Positions 49,001-62,014 of a stretch of 64,000 nt of DNA are shown piece after piece. Source of the DNA: Dama dama (lineage: Eukaryota; Chordata; Mammalia; Artiodactyla; Cervidae); assembly GCF_033118175.1 (NCBI RefSeq), contig NC_083704.1, positions 49,626,501 to 49,690,500 of the forward strand, written 5' to 3'. The stretch's first letter is position 1. Each line of letters begins with the position of its first letter. Position numbers and translations under genes: made by a program. The notes beneath the pieces were generated by a model. It saw only the letters and a list, made by a program, of their open reading frames with translations, had not been told where the DNA came from and made no database searches.

Positions 49001-50174
49001 TGTTCTAGTCTTGTGGTTGCAGGAGTTTGATGAGTGTTGAATGAATTTCTGTGCAGTGTCCACAGTAGAAGGCATTCCATCACTGATTCTCACTTACTCC
49101 CATAAGGTTCCCTAATGCTAAATACTCCCCAATAGCTTCTTCATCCCCCTCCTTCCTTCTGTCCTGCAAGAGTGACCCAAGCGTTGGAACCCAGCCCCCA
49201 CTCACTTACGATTCACTGCTCTGTGGGCCTATATCCGGATGTTCTGGAAATCCCATCCCTTCTCACTGCTCAGTTGTCGTCTAGTTTCTTCATCTTTAAC
49301 TCAGAGACAGGAACTATTGACCTTGGTCTGATTTCACAGAAAGAAGGCCTATTGAAGAGTTCTGGGCTATTTCGGATTTCCCTGGCAGGAAAGAGGCAGA
49401 AAAGAAAACCTGAGAGGAGAGAGTATAATTGCTAGTATGGTATTATCTCCAAATCCCATAGCAACAAATTTGTTATATATTTTTTTCTTATTTAAACCAT
49501 ATTCATGAAGGTTTTATTGTTAAGTTGATCCAGATGACTGATCAAAGCATAGTTCGTTATTGCCACCTTGCTAAAATATTTTTAAAGGCAGTTTTAATAT
49601 TACACTTTTATAGCTACATATTGCTATTAAGCTATTGAGTCTATTACTAGTCAATCAAGGATTTTCATTTTGTTTCAAGAGCTCCTTGGATAAACTCTTC
49701 AGAAATGTCAAGAGTGGTGGAGTCTGTGGCACCTTTTCACAGATGGTGTTCATCAAGGACTTTAGTTAATAGATACAGTTTCAGTTTTCCATGGTTGACT
49801 TTTGGTGCTAATGAAAGTATTCTAAAGATTCCTGCTCTTCCAAAGGCTAGAATATAGTAAGGAAATAAACCTCATGACACCCCCACTCTTTTTATTCTTA
49901 ATGATGTGACTACCCAAAGACATGAAGTATTTCAGTAGGTCCATTTTATTCAAGAACAAAATATTTCTCAAACAAGAACAACTTGAGTTTTGTAACAGTT
50001 CCAGAACTATATGTTTATCCTGCTCTCTCACGTCCAAGAATAATAACAACTGAAAACAAGGGCATGATGGGGAAGTTTAAACTATCACATGAGAGTTACA
50101 TATTCAACTGATTCATCATAGATGCTAATTCTGTATTTTTTCTTTTTATCTTTTCCAAATAGCCAGTATCCTTT

Positions 50175-50690
50175 TCGTTCATTCCTTCATACACTTATCA
50201 CATTTATTCAACATACATTTACTTTTTATATATCAGACTGTGCTAGGTGATGAATCCAAGGGTAATTCGCACCTAGCACTTTCCCTCAAGAGAATTTCAA
50301 CCTAGTGGCAGAGAAAGCCAAGAAAGAATGCAGTTATTTACCATTCATAGAGATAAGTGCTGTGATGGAAGTAGTAGAATTCTGGGGAAGGCAGTAGAAG
50401 GGCACTTAATCCCTTCCGAGGTGGACTTAAGGAAGGTGGTTCTGGAGGTGATAATGTCAAAGCTAAGACTAGAAGAACTAATGGGTATAACCGAGGTAGA
50501 AGAAGAGAATAAAAGGCATGACGGGGCAGAGGACAGCATGTCGCAGGGCCGGGGAGGGGAAGGTGGGATTCTGGGAGGTGAACAGCAGTTACCTCACAAG
50601 AGTTTCATAAGCTGGGCAGGAGATGGGGCTCTTTCCTGGGGACAGTGTGGAGTCTCTGGGAATCTGAAGCCAGGTAGTAACAGAGGTCTG
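50175..50690 (-). repeat. L2 LINE remnant
   Basis: catttattcaacatacattt, agactgtgctaggtgatgaa, atagagataagtgctgtgat and ggaggtgataatgtcaaagc follow an antisense L2 3' order. Confidence 0.7.
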
Positions 50691-50694
50691 ATGT

Positions 50695-52925
50695 CACTCT
50701 GACTACAGATCGTGTTCGACCGGAGGCAAGAGTGCAGCAGGAAAGCTGTTAGGAACCTATTGCCCCAGAGAAATAAGGTGGCGTCTGGAAGAGAGAGGAA
50801 GTAGAAAATGAAATCTGATTAGATTTGTCTCAGCAGTCATGACATAATATAATAAAACGAATATAACACAGCCAAAGGTGAACGTGTCAGGTCAGCAGTT
50901 TGGTAAACTCTGAAAAGGAAATAAAAACGGGCTTTCGTGAATTACTAAATGAGGCCATAAGTTCCCAAGAGCAGTGCCGTGGAAAGCTATCTCGCTCCAA
51001 CTCTGTATTAGCTTTCCTGGGATTTCACTTTTGATTGTTCAGAAGATGTGCTGTCTAAGGCTTTGTGGTGGGCACCTTGTATATCTGATGGCTACAGAGA
51101 TATGAACCATTACACATGGAATCACCTAATGAACATGTTTGAAATTATTTAAGCTAGTATTATCCTTGTTCCAATCCTTAAAATTTTTCTGCAATTTTTC
51201 TTCCATCCACTTTAGGGAGTGTTATTCATAGCTTCCTATCCTTATAGACCATTCTTGGTATGTTAGGAAACCAATATAATTGAGTGGAGATAAGGATAGG
51301 TAGTGTAGATTGAAAAAAAATTAAGAGCTCCATTTCTAATTTGATAATTAAGTGAGCAGAATCAGTCAAACATTTTTATGGAAGGGAAAACTAGAAACCA
51401 GCCTGTAAGCAATCGGTCACAGTTTAGGGGATATGCTACAAGCTAGATAAATAAAAATGGTCTAAAGTATCAGGCTAAACTCTCATTTTTCATCTCCATT
51501 TCACACTCTTCTCTTGCAGCCCAGACTAATCAAAAGAAGCCTCTTCCGCTCGCAATTGCTGTGTGTACGTTTCCCCCAGATCTGGTATTCACATGAACAA
51601 CGTGGTTTATTTATATTTCAGCACCAAATTGGAAAGATGACATCATTCATTTACAGTCTTCATCCCATGACATGCCTATTCTCCAACACCTCATTTCAGC
51701 AGACACATTTAGGACCGCGTATAGCATCTTGTTTAGCTTGTACATTCTTTTATGGGATACAGTTCAAAGGTAGGGAACTTTAAGCTTGTCACTGGTAAGA
51801 AAATAATCTCATAAAATCACAGGAGCTTCCCCAAAGGATAAGGACATTATGATGTTTACAATAGCAGGGTTATTATTTGTTCATTTAAGCTTCATCACTC
51901 ATTCTTGTGTGAGTCCCTTTCTTCTTGACCATAGCAGATCTTACAACTCCCTTCAGACTTTTGGAATTCTTTTAGAAGGAACAATTCCAGATTTATTAGA
52001 TCGTGAGTTCAAAACTGCGGGCTCCTGACGATACTGGAATTTTAGGTGTGAACACGGCATTTCACAATCTCATGCACGAGTACAGGCCGGTAGGGGAATC
52101 TCAGCATTTGGTCGGCAACAGCTCTACTGAGCTGCTCTTTCTCACAACATATAACGTGTCCGTTGGGTCTTCTGACACTTTAAGTGGACACGTGAAGGCT
52201 GGAAATGCTATCAGCTGCCAGAGGTTGCCTGGGATTTTTTTTTTTTTAGGTGGCTCTTTCCCTCTATTTTTATTGTCTTTATCCATATACGTGCTTTTTT
52301 TTTTTTTTTTTTAAATGTCCACTCTGGGGCCTTTCAAATATTGTACACATTTTAAAAACTGGAGTGGGTAAGTCATGAGACATCCTCTGTCCTGCAGAAT
52401 TGGAATGTGAAGTCCTTTCACATTTATGAGAAAGCTATTTCTACCTATTCAGCTGTTTGCCATTTTTTGCTAGCAACATGACAAAGAGAAAGGCCTCAAG
52501 GTTGAGAATTGGAAGGTCCAGAATATCTCCATTTTCTATGTCAAGATAGAGACTGAAAATCTATGCCTTGATTTTCCAGCTATAAATGAGGATAGTAATA
52601 ATTCCCCCCAGGAAAGTTTTGAGGATAAATTAGATCATACATGAAGAACACTACAAGAATGGACTGCTAGGTTTAGAATTGTTAGCCGAGTATTGTTTAT
52701 GTTACATACTAAAATTCCAACTGTCTGGATGCTCTGCCAGACTCTGACTTTCAGCTCTCTTAAAGTGTTGTTGGCTCATTGTCATGAGCCACCAGTGGGG
52801 TTGTTATTGGCAACTCATGAGGTGTCCTCAATTCTTAGTGACCTTCCCTGGCTGAAGACAGTTGGGTTGCTCACCTCTAGAATGACAGTGGCCCTCAAAA
52901 TTATGGCCTCTTCTTTCTTTGAGTC
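50695..52925. other. Mostly unrecognised intronic sequence
   Basis: No repeat recognised apart from poly-T runs at about 52237 and 52297. An exon-like open stretch after an acceptor at 51519 is discussed under findings. Confidence 0.5.
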
Positions 52926-52929
52926 ACTT

Positions 52930-53215
52930 GTTACAGCAACATGTATAATGTTATCTGTATCTACTTGGCCCTGTGTTAGATGCTGGAGAGAGATTGATGA
53001 AAGAAGCAGCCTCAAGTTTACTGACAAATGGACGGACGAATCCGTGGTTAAGAGAGGTGTGGTAAGCAGGAGGTACATGTCACCTCGTCTCAAGGGTGGG
53101 GTCAGGAAAAGGCTGTGCATTAACCTGACACAGAAACTAGAGGCAGGGAAAGGTGGCTGGGGCAGCTGTCACAGACAGAGGAAACAACATGTATTCAGAA
53201 GGAGAAGTGTCTTCC
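52930..53215 (-). repeat. L2-like LINE remnant
   Basis: ttggccctgtgttagatgct, ggagagagattgatgaaaga and gacagaggaaacaacatgta resemble a diverged antisense L2 3' region. The fortuitous 175-codon frame at 52693-53220 runs through it. Confidence 0.45.
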
Positions 53216-53239
53216 AGTAAACAATGACAATAGTAATAG

Positions 53240-53465
53240 TAGCATGACTTTTATTTCAAGCCCATTATGTACCAGATCCTGGACTGACTTGAAATCCACT
53301 CTCTTCACAATACTTTTTCCTCACAACAACCCCAGGGGAGGGGTTCTATTACTCCCATTTGAAAGTTGAGGAAATTGGGGCATAGAAATAGTTAACTCTC
53401 AAAAGACCATGTAGCCAGTGAAGAGGTGGTTGAACCCAGATGGCCTCATCTCCAAGCCCACACTT
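53240..53465 (+). repeat. MIR SINE remnant
   Basis: cccattatgtaccagatcct, cctcacaacaaccccagggg, aaagttgaggaaattggggc and ggttgaacccagatggcctc are nearly full-length MIR. Confidence 0.85.
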
Positions 53466-54300
53466 GGAGTCTCTGCATTTCCCGGCTTTCTGAGCTGGAT
53501 ATTTTTATCTGCCTTTCTCTGTGGACTTCAGGCAGTTTTGTGGATTCTGTGACTCTTGTTAGCTCAATTGATCATTGGTCTCTTTCTTGCCCTGCATAAT
53601 AAAACCATATAGTTCTGTAGCCCTTGGAGTTTAACTCTGACACTTAGTTGCCTCATGTGACAAACATAGCAAGGAGTAAAATTAGAGTGGTTAACTCTTC
53701 TCCATCAGCTTTGCTTTCTTTGCATTCATTTCCCTAAAGAACGGTATTCGTTAAAATGTCCACAGAGAGCCATTGCCCTAGAAGTCATCCTAGCGACAAC
53801 CCAGCCCCATCAGTGTTTTTGCGGTTGGCAGCCTTTTAGTGGGTTTCTCTGCCTTGTCTTGCAGGACGACTGTTGTCTGTAGTTCTCTCCATCCAGGTCT
53901 TTCCCATCTTTTCATCTAGGGCTTCCTTCTCTTGCATGCTCTAGAGCGTAGGATGTGATGGTTGGCAGTAAGCTTACCATGAATCTGTGTGATCGCTTGA
54001 TAACACAAAGCACTTTAGAATGTGTCCATTTATTGCCTTTTAAATCACGTGGGGGAAGTACACTTATGTCTATGAATGCCTATCCGACAACATAGTGGAT
54101 TCAGTGATGTGACAGAACCTCTGTCACCAAAGCGAATGGAATGGTGCATTCTTCGTTAGGTTTCCACTGAACTAAAAGTGAAAATCTCTGTCCCTAAAAG
54201 AAGGATGATGGGAGCCCTGCAGGTGTTGTGCTGATGCCCTGACCTCCTCTGGCCGGCCTTCTCGCCCCTGACGGAACCTCCCCTGGTTTGTCCCGTGCAG

Positions 54301-54435
54301 ACCCAGAACAGGATGAAGCTGATGGCGGACAGCTATGAGGAGGACCACCACCACTTCCACCACCACCACCACCACCACCACCACCGCTCTCCCGGGAGGT
54401 CGCAGCACTCCAATCACAGGCCCTCTCCTGACCAG
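54301..54435 (+). CDS. ERC2: ERC2 coding exon B (histidine-rich segment before the C-terminus)
   Basis: This 135-nt exon has 45 whole codons and is phase 0 at both ends. It follows the acceptor tttgtcccgtgcag and ends CAG|GTCAGT. It continues ERC2 from exon A: TQNRMKLMADSYEED, then three His, one Phe and nine His (codons 16-28, all His codons CAC, 54346-54384), then RSPGRSQHSNHRPSPDQ. The polyhistidine tract marks ERC2; ERC1 has no such tract here. In the canonical protein a very short last exon follows with an acidic stretch and a C-terminal Ile-Trp-Ala that binds the RIM PDZ domain; I do not see it before 64000. Relative to the human protein as I remember it, Ser replaces Asn in the ADSY motif and Phe replaces Tyr inside the His tract. 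If the donor is not used, translation stops after eight codons (TAA at 54460-54462). Confidence 0.96.
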
Positions 54436-54464
54436 GTCAGTTTCACTGCTGCTTACCTCTAAGA

Positions 54465-57400
54465 CCCCTTTTACCCTTTGGATATTTTAAGATAAAATAA
54501 ATAACCCTCAAGAAATAATAAACAGCATAAAGTGATATGTTCTTTGAACTGAAACTAATAGCTTTGGTATTTATTTCCATCACTCAAGGAATCTAAATGT
54601 TTTCCTTTCTCCTTCCTCTCTAAGGTTTTGTCTGTTCTTGTTTATGTTATGCATTTTCTTTCCTCCTCTCCTTTCTTTTTCATAGATATGTAGTCTATTG
54701 CTGGCACAGTATCTAATGGTGGGTTACTTTGGAATGTTGTTTTCAGAGTTTTTAGAGAAAGCACTTTGTTTCCATGAGCTTGGCAATCAGAGAAGCTGTG
54801 AGTTTGCTGAGCACTGTCCTAGAAAATCCCTTAGTGATGCAAATTAAAAGTGAGGTAAAACTACATGAAGAGATGAGTTTTGCTTGCATTTTAGCCAGTG
54901 AAGTCAAGGAGTCTGGTTTATTTGATTTGGACTCTATTTTCTCGCTTACCTAAGTAAAGAAGTGAAGAGATGGATTGACAAAAACACAGTTCTCCTGCAG
55001 TTTTCAGTGATATTCACCTTCACTCGCCAAATGCAAAAACTGTTTACATGTTTATCATTAAAATTCTTGAAGGTAAATTTTATGGAAATTATGAAATTAA
55101 ATGCAAATTAGCAGGATATCATAGTCAATATTAATAGTGTTTCCTCTTTTATCATACTGTGACCTTTTTAAAAAGTTGAGTAACTTATACAGTAAATTTC
55201 AAGAGAGGTGGTTATAGGTAATGGAATGAAATCATCTGAATGCCTTTGTTATATATTTCTAAATAGTGAGGCGTGAGATTATTTGAATTACCTGTGTGAG
55301 GAGGGGTTTCACTATTTATTAGAGGAAGGGGTGCTTATTGAACTCCTAAAATTTTTTCAGATAACACTGCTTCCTTTTTACCTCATGTTGCTAGCATCCC
55401 GTAGGAGAAGTTGATTCCAAGTCTCCAAGAATTTTACTAGTAAGTGGTACAATTCCAGAGGGTGCTATTTATATAGTTCACAAGATAAGACATACCCGCT
55501 GGAGCTGTGCAGTAAGGTAGCCCCAATCAGAGCGATCCTCACCCCCAACTTGGCCCTGTCCTTGTCCTGGGAAACATTTGCCCTTAGAGACCTCAACCCT
55601 GGAAAGGATGTTCACACAAGACATCTTAGTTTGTGAAGCTAAGTGCAGACACGCACCGGTTTATGTCATTAACTCTCAAAAAGGGTTCTTAGTTTGGAGA
55701 TCAGCAAAGTGAAAAGTGAGATTGATTTTATGTCATCATCTTGAATGTCTGGTTTTGGTTTGATTTGGTTTTATTTAGTCAGTTATCATCCCTCACAACC
55801 ATCACCACTTTCCCACATTCACCTACACCAGTGTACCTGGCATCCTGCTAGTTCATTCTCATTCTTGATCCCTGCCCTTTGTTCCTTGACCTTCTGCCTT
55901 GGGGAATGAGTGTAAGGTTTTCTTGGTACTAGAGACCACCCTGGACTTTCCCCCAGAGAAACAGGAACAGAGAACACTATAGCAATGGAAAAAAGGATTT
56001 GGACCCAAACTGGGGGAGTGGATCACACAAGCATCTGCTGAGATAACAGTCTTGTTTCATCACTGAGACACACATGCTAACGTGTCGTGCTAGAAACACA
56101 GCACCAGTTCAAGTTTATCTGCCTTGTGAATGCTATATTTTTATTTTTTATAAAAGATAGCCTCCAGATACTTTTCTAGAGTGCTTTAATCTTTAAACTA
56201 GAGTACTTGCATGTTTGGTTGACTTCTGTTTGTCAACAGATACTAGCAGTTGTTATAAGACAGAGATCAAATTGCTCAGGTGTGGTGCCCTCCACAGAAT
56301 ACTTAGCACTCCTTGAGAAATGTCTGGCTAACATACATGGTCAGGACCTCTTGTACATTGCCAATTATTAGGAAGGTAGTGATGACCTTCCACTTTCACA
56401 TTCTCCATCTCAGTAAGTACTGTAAGCAACCCATTAACATAGAGGCAGAGAGTGTCATCCTCTTCCTCAGAGGAAAAATCCACTGAGAGGAGAGAGCCCT
56501 CAAGAGCTGGGGGTCCTTTGCTTATTCATCCGAGGCTTGGAGCACCTATCCCATGATGGCCACTTTACTGGGCTTGGGTAAGGGAATAATGGGTAATAGC
56601 CTTATATTCAAGGAGTTTGCTGTCTGGTTTAGAGCAAAAATCTGATGTCTCATTCATTTCTGTTCGGGATAATGTCAGTCAGAACAAGACAGATAACAGG
56701 TAGTTTTAACTTAATTAGGGGGCCCATGACTTAGGAACTGCAGTGGGGTTCACTGTGAAAGTGAAATATCATTCATCAGAAGGGTAGCTTTTGTGACTTT
56801 AAATTGGAGTCAGCAAGGCCGTAATACTCCCTTGGTGTATTTTTTCAGTCAGAGGAGGAGACTCAAGTTGGGAGCCCTTATAGGAGGAGGTTGAGTCCAG
56901 AGATGGAGCTGGCAAGACCTCCCTGGGCTGGTTAACCTTTCTGACCAGGTATTCCTGCTCTTGGACAATGATGCATCCCCCTGTATGGGATATGGAGATT
57001 CACATTTGCCAACTTATGTATCAATTTGTGCATTGTTATAAATCTACATCAGTGACAGTCATTGAAAGTCTGGGAAGTCTTTCCCAGTTGATTACAAAAG
57101 CGACACATAATTGTATAAGCATATATACTAACATGTATGGAGTGGAGCTACTTCTTAGGAGATAGTGACAGCTTTATATCAGTATGTGGCAACACTAGAG
57201 GATGAGTATTGGATTGATTTGGGTGAGATTTGAAATAAGTGTTCATGATGTACCCCTATTATATGAACCGACTTAAAGGGGAAAGGTCTCTTTGAGGGAT
57301 TCCTGATTCCCTTCCCAATCTTTTAGCCCTAACTTTCCTGTGGCCATGAGCATTGACCACCTATACCTTGTAGAACAGGAGCTCCAAATTGTTGACATTA

Positions 57401-59315
57401 ACTTTTGAGCTTTATTAAGAGATCAGAGCACATGAAAATGAAGAAGAAAAAAAAATCAGCTACTTTGCTACTTTCCCAGAGAAACTCATTTTTTCCTTTG
57501 GAAACTCAATTTAAGTATTGCCAGGTACTTGCAGAGTTAGATTCTTTTTCCACTTCTTCTCTGACCCTCTCTCTTTTACTATGATTTTGCTTTCTCCTTG
57601 GGAGAAACTGAATCCAAGGGTTATGAGTCTAGACTAGCCTTTCCCAAAGTAACTTTTGGAACATTAGTCCCATGAGGAAGGTCTGAAACAAAGAATCAAT
57701 GGGCAAAGAATTTGGGGAAAGTGCTGCATATTATAACATAATCTTGGAGAGTCTTGGTGCAATTAAGAGATCAAAGGATCCATAAAGTCATATAAGAAAA
57801 TAAGTTCTCCAGTTTTATTTAACCCAGCATTTCCCAGACTGAGTTGATGGTGGAATCTTTTTTCTTCTTCTTTTTAAGTAGCATCTGTGCTCTGAGGAAT
57901 ACTGTCCTCAGAGTATCCGGTGTAGAAAAAGACTACCCAGCTTAAAACATGGCTGATCCAGTGCCCATCAATGTTGTACATCAAACGAGAGACTTTTGAG
58001 GCAAATTTTCCTTATGGTTTACATAGCAGAAAATGAGAGTGTTCACTTCTTGGGATACTTTTTTATTTCAAGACAATGGCATCTGAGAATGAGTTATACC
58101 CCCCAAAAATCAATTGATTGCAGTTAAGGGAACCATCAAAAAAATGAGGACCCAAGAAAGGGAGAATAGTCATACATACACATCTCTTCAGGGATTGAAA
58201 ATGCATGTGATAAGGGGAAGGAAATATGGAGAATATGTAAGAGAATTCAGTGGGGTGTGTCAGGCCAACAAACTAGACCCCCACCCAAGAAAGGAGCAGT
58301 TAATAGTTCGTGACCTATGACCCCCCAGAATGACCTTAGTCATTGAATATGTTCAAGTACAGCATTCAGAGAAGTCCCAGTAATGCGTTAGGAAACCTTT
58401 CAAACCAAGAAGTGGGCACACAAGCAGACAAGAAGTATTTCCCATGATACAGGCTGCTGGTGAGCTCTGAGAAATGATTAAGACCAAAGACTAAGTTGTA
58501 CCTGCTGGAAACCCATTAGTGATTTTATTTTTAGTAAAGTTACCACGACCAATTTTAGAAAAGCTAAGTGGAAACTCAGCTTCTCCCAAATGCCCTCTGT
58601 ACCTGCCATCATCACTATCTGTTATTTTTAAGTAGCATCTTTCCTTGCCTTATCCAGGATGCCAAGATTTTTTACTTATTTTTCCAGGCATTGTGTAACT
58701 TTTATAGTCATAGTTCATTAATCTCCTTCCAGTGGCTCCCAGGTATGGACCAACCCCATGGATAAGAAAAGCACGGCATCAGAGTGAGCACCACACTTCA
58801 GGTGACTCAAAACACCATACTTGTTCAGGTTGCCCTTTGGCTTCTGGAATTCCCACTACTGTGCTTGGGTTGGATGTTGGGTCTTTAAAGACCTGGCTCT
58901 TACTTCTTTTTGGTGCAAAATGCACCTCCAGTTGTTAAAGCATCTGGCACTCTGATTCTAATTTGTGGGGACCTAACTGGCAAAAACCTAAACATTTTTT
59001 TTGTATTGGCACCCCAGAATATGTGGTCACTTTCAAAGCCCAGAACTTGTCTCTCCTCTCTCTGGCTCTTTCTTTGAATATAAATGCTCACTCACTCACA
59101 GGAGTTGGAAAGGTCAAGGAATTTTGACTACCTTGAAGACTTTCAGATCCCAATTAGAGTTTAAATTTCACATTTTGCTTATAGAAATCTTTCTTGTAAA
59201 GGATGGCTACAGAGTCCAGGAGCATGGAGGCATAACACTTACTAAATTTATTATGGGAATTCTTGATTGAATTTATGTCATATTCATACTCTCTGTTACA
59301 TATTCCAAAGCATAG
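54465..59315. other. Unrecognised intronic sequence
   Basis: Nearly 5 kb without any repeat or exon I can name, AT-rich in its first part. Confidence 0.5.
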
Positions 59316-59317
59316 TT

Positions 59318-59525
59318 GTACCTGTCTGACTCATAGTAGGCACTTGATAAATATCTGTTGAATGAGTTCTTCTGTAGCATCTTTGGGAAATAAGAAGGGC
59401 AGATGGGACTGTCCCTATTACACAGATAAGGACACTGGTGCTCAGAGAGGCTGATATCTATTCAGAATCACATATCTGCAAATCAACAGGCCCCAGAGAA
59501 GGGTCTGTATCTCTGAATGCTGTAC
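59318..59525 (+). repeat. MIR/L2-type remnants
   Basis: actcatagtaggcacttgat and aaatatctgttgaatgagtt form a typical L2/MIR end. tattacacagataaggacac and tggtgctcagagaggctgat then form a MIR core. Confidence 0.65.
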
Positions 59526-60689
59526 CCGGGGCAAACCTCCTTGGACGTCAGTATGGATCTATTTATGCAACCATGTGTATTAAATATGGTTTAATTATAG
59601 TATCAACGTCCTCTAAATGCAAATGTGTATTTTCAGTTTCCTGTCCAGTTGTAGTAAATTTTATCTCATTTTGGTTTAGTTTTCGAATTTGAATTAGAAT
59701 CTCATCCCATTGGTTCTCTTTCCATTTGCTCCAGCTTTCATCAACATTATTTCCATTCTTCTGTTTGTGATATTCAGTTCACTTTCCCCCATCCCCCCTG
59801 CCCTTTACTTTCCTCCATACCTGCTGTCACTGTGCCAGTGAAAACGTGGCTTCTTACAGCTCTCCCACTGCCCTTGAGGCACCAGAGTGAGGCTCTCAAG
59901 GAGTAGAGAGCCTGGCACAGAGAGGGAGGGAAATCGCTCTGGGTTACAGTGGGCCCTGGGCAGTGGATCACCAGGATCCACATTCCTTTGCTCGCTCACC
60001 CGTGAGCCTGTGTACACACAAGGCCTGGGACCAGTCAGGCCCCCAGAGCAGAGTAGAGGGTGCTTTCCTTGGCTCGAGGCTGCCATCAGACCAGCCAGGG
60101 CTCTTGGAGGGCTTTCATATAGTGACCTCATTGTGGCAGAAGCTGGGTTAGCTGTTGTACATTCTCCACTTCAGGGTGTCCACTCTCCTAATCTATTCCT
60201 AGAAAATTGATCACCCTAATCCTAAATGTTACTGACTCCACTTGGCAGTTTCCAGAATCTACCTGTAGATGTAAATAGTGGCTTTGGGTCCCTTCTCTGC
60301 TGCTCCTGTTTGCTCTGTGGTCCCAGCATGTGTTGGCTCTCAGCTGAAACATGAGTTTGTACCACTGGACACATTTCAGAGCACTGAATGTCCACTTCAA
60401 TTTTCTGTTGAAAATTCCCATTGATTTTGCTTGAGACACGTGTTATTTTCCCATAAGCTGCCAAATACCTTGTTCACTAGAGAACCCGGACATAGACTTG
60501 GCTTTCTTTTCAAATTAGTGGTCATGGGGTCGATATACAGATTATATTTTAAGATACAACAAAATTATCCCAGTGATCCCACCCATGCCGACTGCACCTA
60601 TGCTCTGCTTCAGAGAGGCTGCAGCACTCGCTACCTTGGTTTTGACATTTCTGGTCTCGAAACATGTCCCCTCCACCCTCTTCTTACAG

Positions 60690-61380
60690 GCGAAAGAGCC
60701 AGAAGGTAGAGTTAGATCCAAAAACGAAAACAAGCTTCTTGCGCGCTCACCCTCCCACCTCTGTCCGTACTGCACACACCCGAGCTTCCAGATTGAATTA
60801 GTCCTGTGTCCTGAAGAGCATTCCCATAGGAGGGGATAGTCCAGCCAGCAGGTCCTTACTGAGATGTGGCTGGAGAAAGGTTAACAACATTTCCAAGCCG
60901 AATGAGTTTATTGGTCCTGGATCTGTCTTGTAACCATCCCCACCCTACTGCCTTTCTCCTCTTCTTCCACCTCCCGAGGGCTTGGGTTTTATGATTGGGT
61001 AACAGGGCTTCGTAGAGTCTCACTGTCCACCCAGAGAAGGAAGCAGTCACAGCAGCCCCTCCCCGGGCCCTGTTACTTCTCAGAGACCCGACTCCAGGCC
61101 TCTGGATTCCCCACTCGCCCTCTCTGTGAAATGCCGGACGGACTTCTGTGATTGATGCCCTGCTTTCCTTGCACTTTCACCAACAGATTAGCCAAAGTGC
61201 AGCCCTTTGAATTCTAACAAACAGACGAGGGGTTTAACTTGCTCTATTGCCCCCAGAAGATGGATTCTGTGTATAGAGTTGTTATTCCTAGCTTTTGCTT
61301 AGGGAGGGAAAAAAAAAGAATTTATTTTATGTTTTGAGGTTAAATGAATGTGGAATAAATGTATACATAGTGTCCTGTGT
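60690..61380 (+). other. Possible alternative 3'-terminal exon of ERC2 (speculative)
   Basis: A strong pyrimidine-rich acceptor (ccctccaccctcttcttacag) ends at 60689. Joined to exon B in phase 0, the frame stays open for 49 codons (AKEPEGRVRSKNENKLL at the start, CPYCTH in the middle, EEHSHRRG at the end) and stops with TAG at 60837-60839. About 515 bases later an AATAAA (61354-61359) is followed by a GT-rich run, as at a cleavage and polyadenylation site. No downstream donor is needed if this is a terminal exon. No known ERC2 C-terminus resembling this is known to me, and single acceptor-like sites are common in introns. Confidence 0.2.
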
Positions 61381-61545
61381 GTATATATGTATGTATAGCT
61401 ATATGTCAGACGAACTGAGGACTTTTCCACATATGGAAGAATTTCTCAAGATCATGTTTAACTAGAAATTTCTCTCCCTAACTTCCCCTGTGTGTGTGTT
61501 TGAATGTTCATTATATATACATATATGTGCATGTGTGTGTAAATA
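61360..61545 (+). repeat. TG/TA-rich simple-repeat patches
   Basis: gtgtatatatgtatgtatag (61379 onward), and gtgtgtgtgtttgaatgttc with tatatatacatatatgtgca (about 61490-61540), form two short patches. Confidence 0.75.
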
Positions 61546-62014
61546 CATTTTCATGTTTCCTACATAGAAGAAAAATTAACTCCCACGTATCAGAATTTGC
61601 TAAAGTATAGTTTCAGGACAACCATAAGGAAATTTGTTCCCCATGGTGGTAACCTAATAAGAAAAGTTACATGTCGTAGGCTTTTAATATCAGTTTCCCA
61701 TCCAAGTTAGTATGTCTGAAGCTTCACTAAACAAGAGACGATAGAGGTTCTTTGCATTACAAATCTAATTTCATGGCCCGCTTCTTGGAAGGAGGCTTTG
61801 GGTTTTGGTTTCAAGTAGGGATGAAGCCTTCAAATTCAAAACCCATGAAGAAACGTCTCGTTGGGCTGATGTTTACTGAATGGGAGAAGGGTCCAAAGAT
61901 TTCAACTGTTCCTGCTCTTGGGCCAGTCCTCTCCACATCGGAGTCAGAGAAATCCTGGAATGCATTTTGAACTGTATCTTATGATCCACTTGCCTCTTTT
62001 CTCTTTGTAAACAG

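Larger units (their letters stand above)
23639..54300 (+). other. ERC2: ERC2 intron between exons A and B
   Basis: This 30,662-base intron has GT..AG ends (GTGGGG at 23639, cccgtgcag at 54300). It contains the candidate cassette exon at 24951-25079, which would split it into introns of 1,312 and 29,221 bases. It also holds a BovB fragment, a dense SINE cluster at 41.6-45.7 kb, and many L2, L1M and MIR remnants. Confidence 0.85.

Noticed and set aside
52693..53220. 175-codon + strand frame
   Set aside because: It runs through an L2-like remnant and unrelated sequence, with no recognisable domain. It is most likely chance.
54172..54417. - strand frame with a long valine run
   Set aside because: It is the antisense shadow of the CAC polyhistidine tract in ERC2 exon B.
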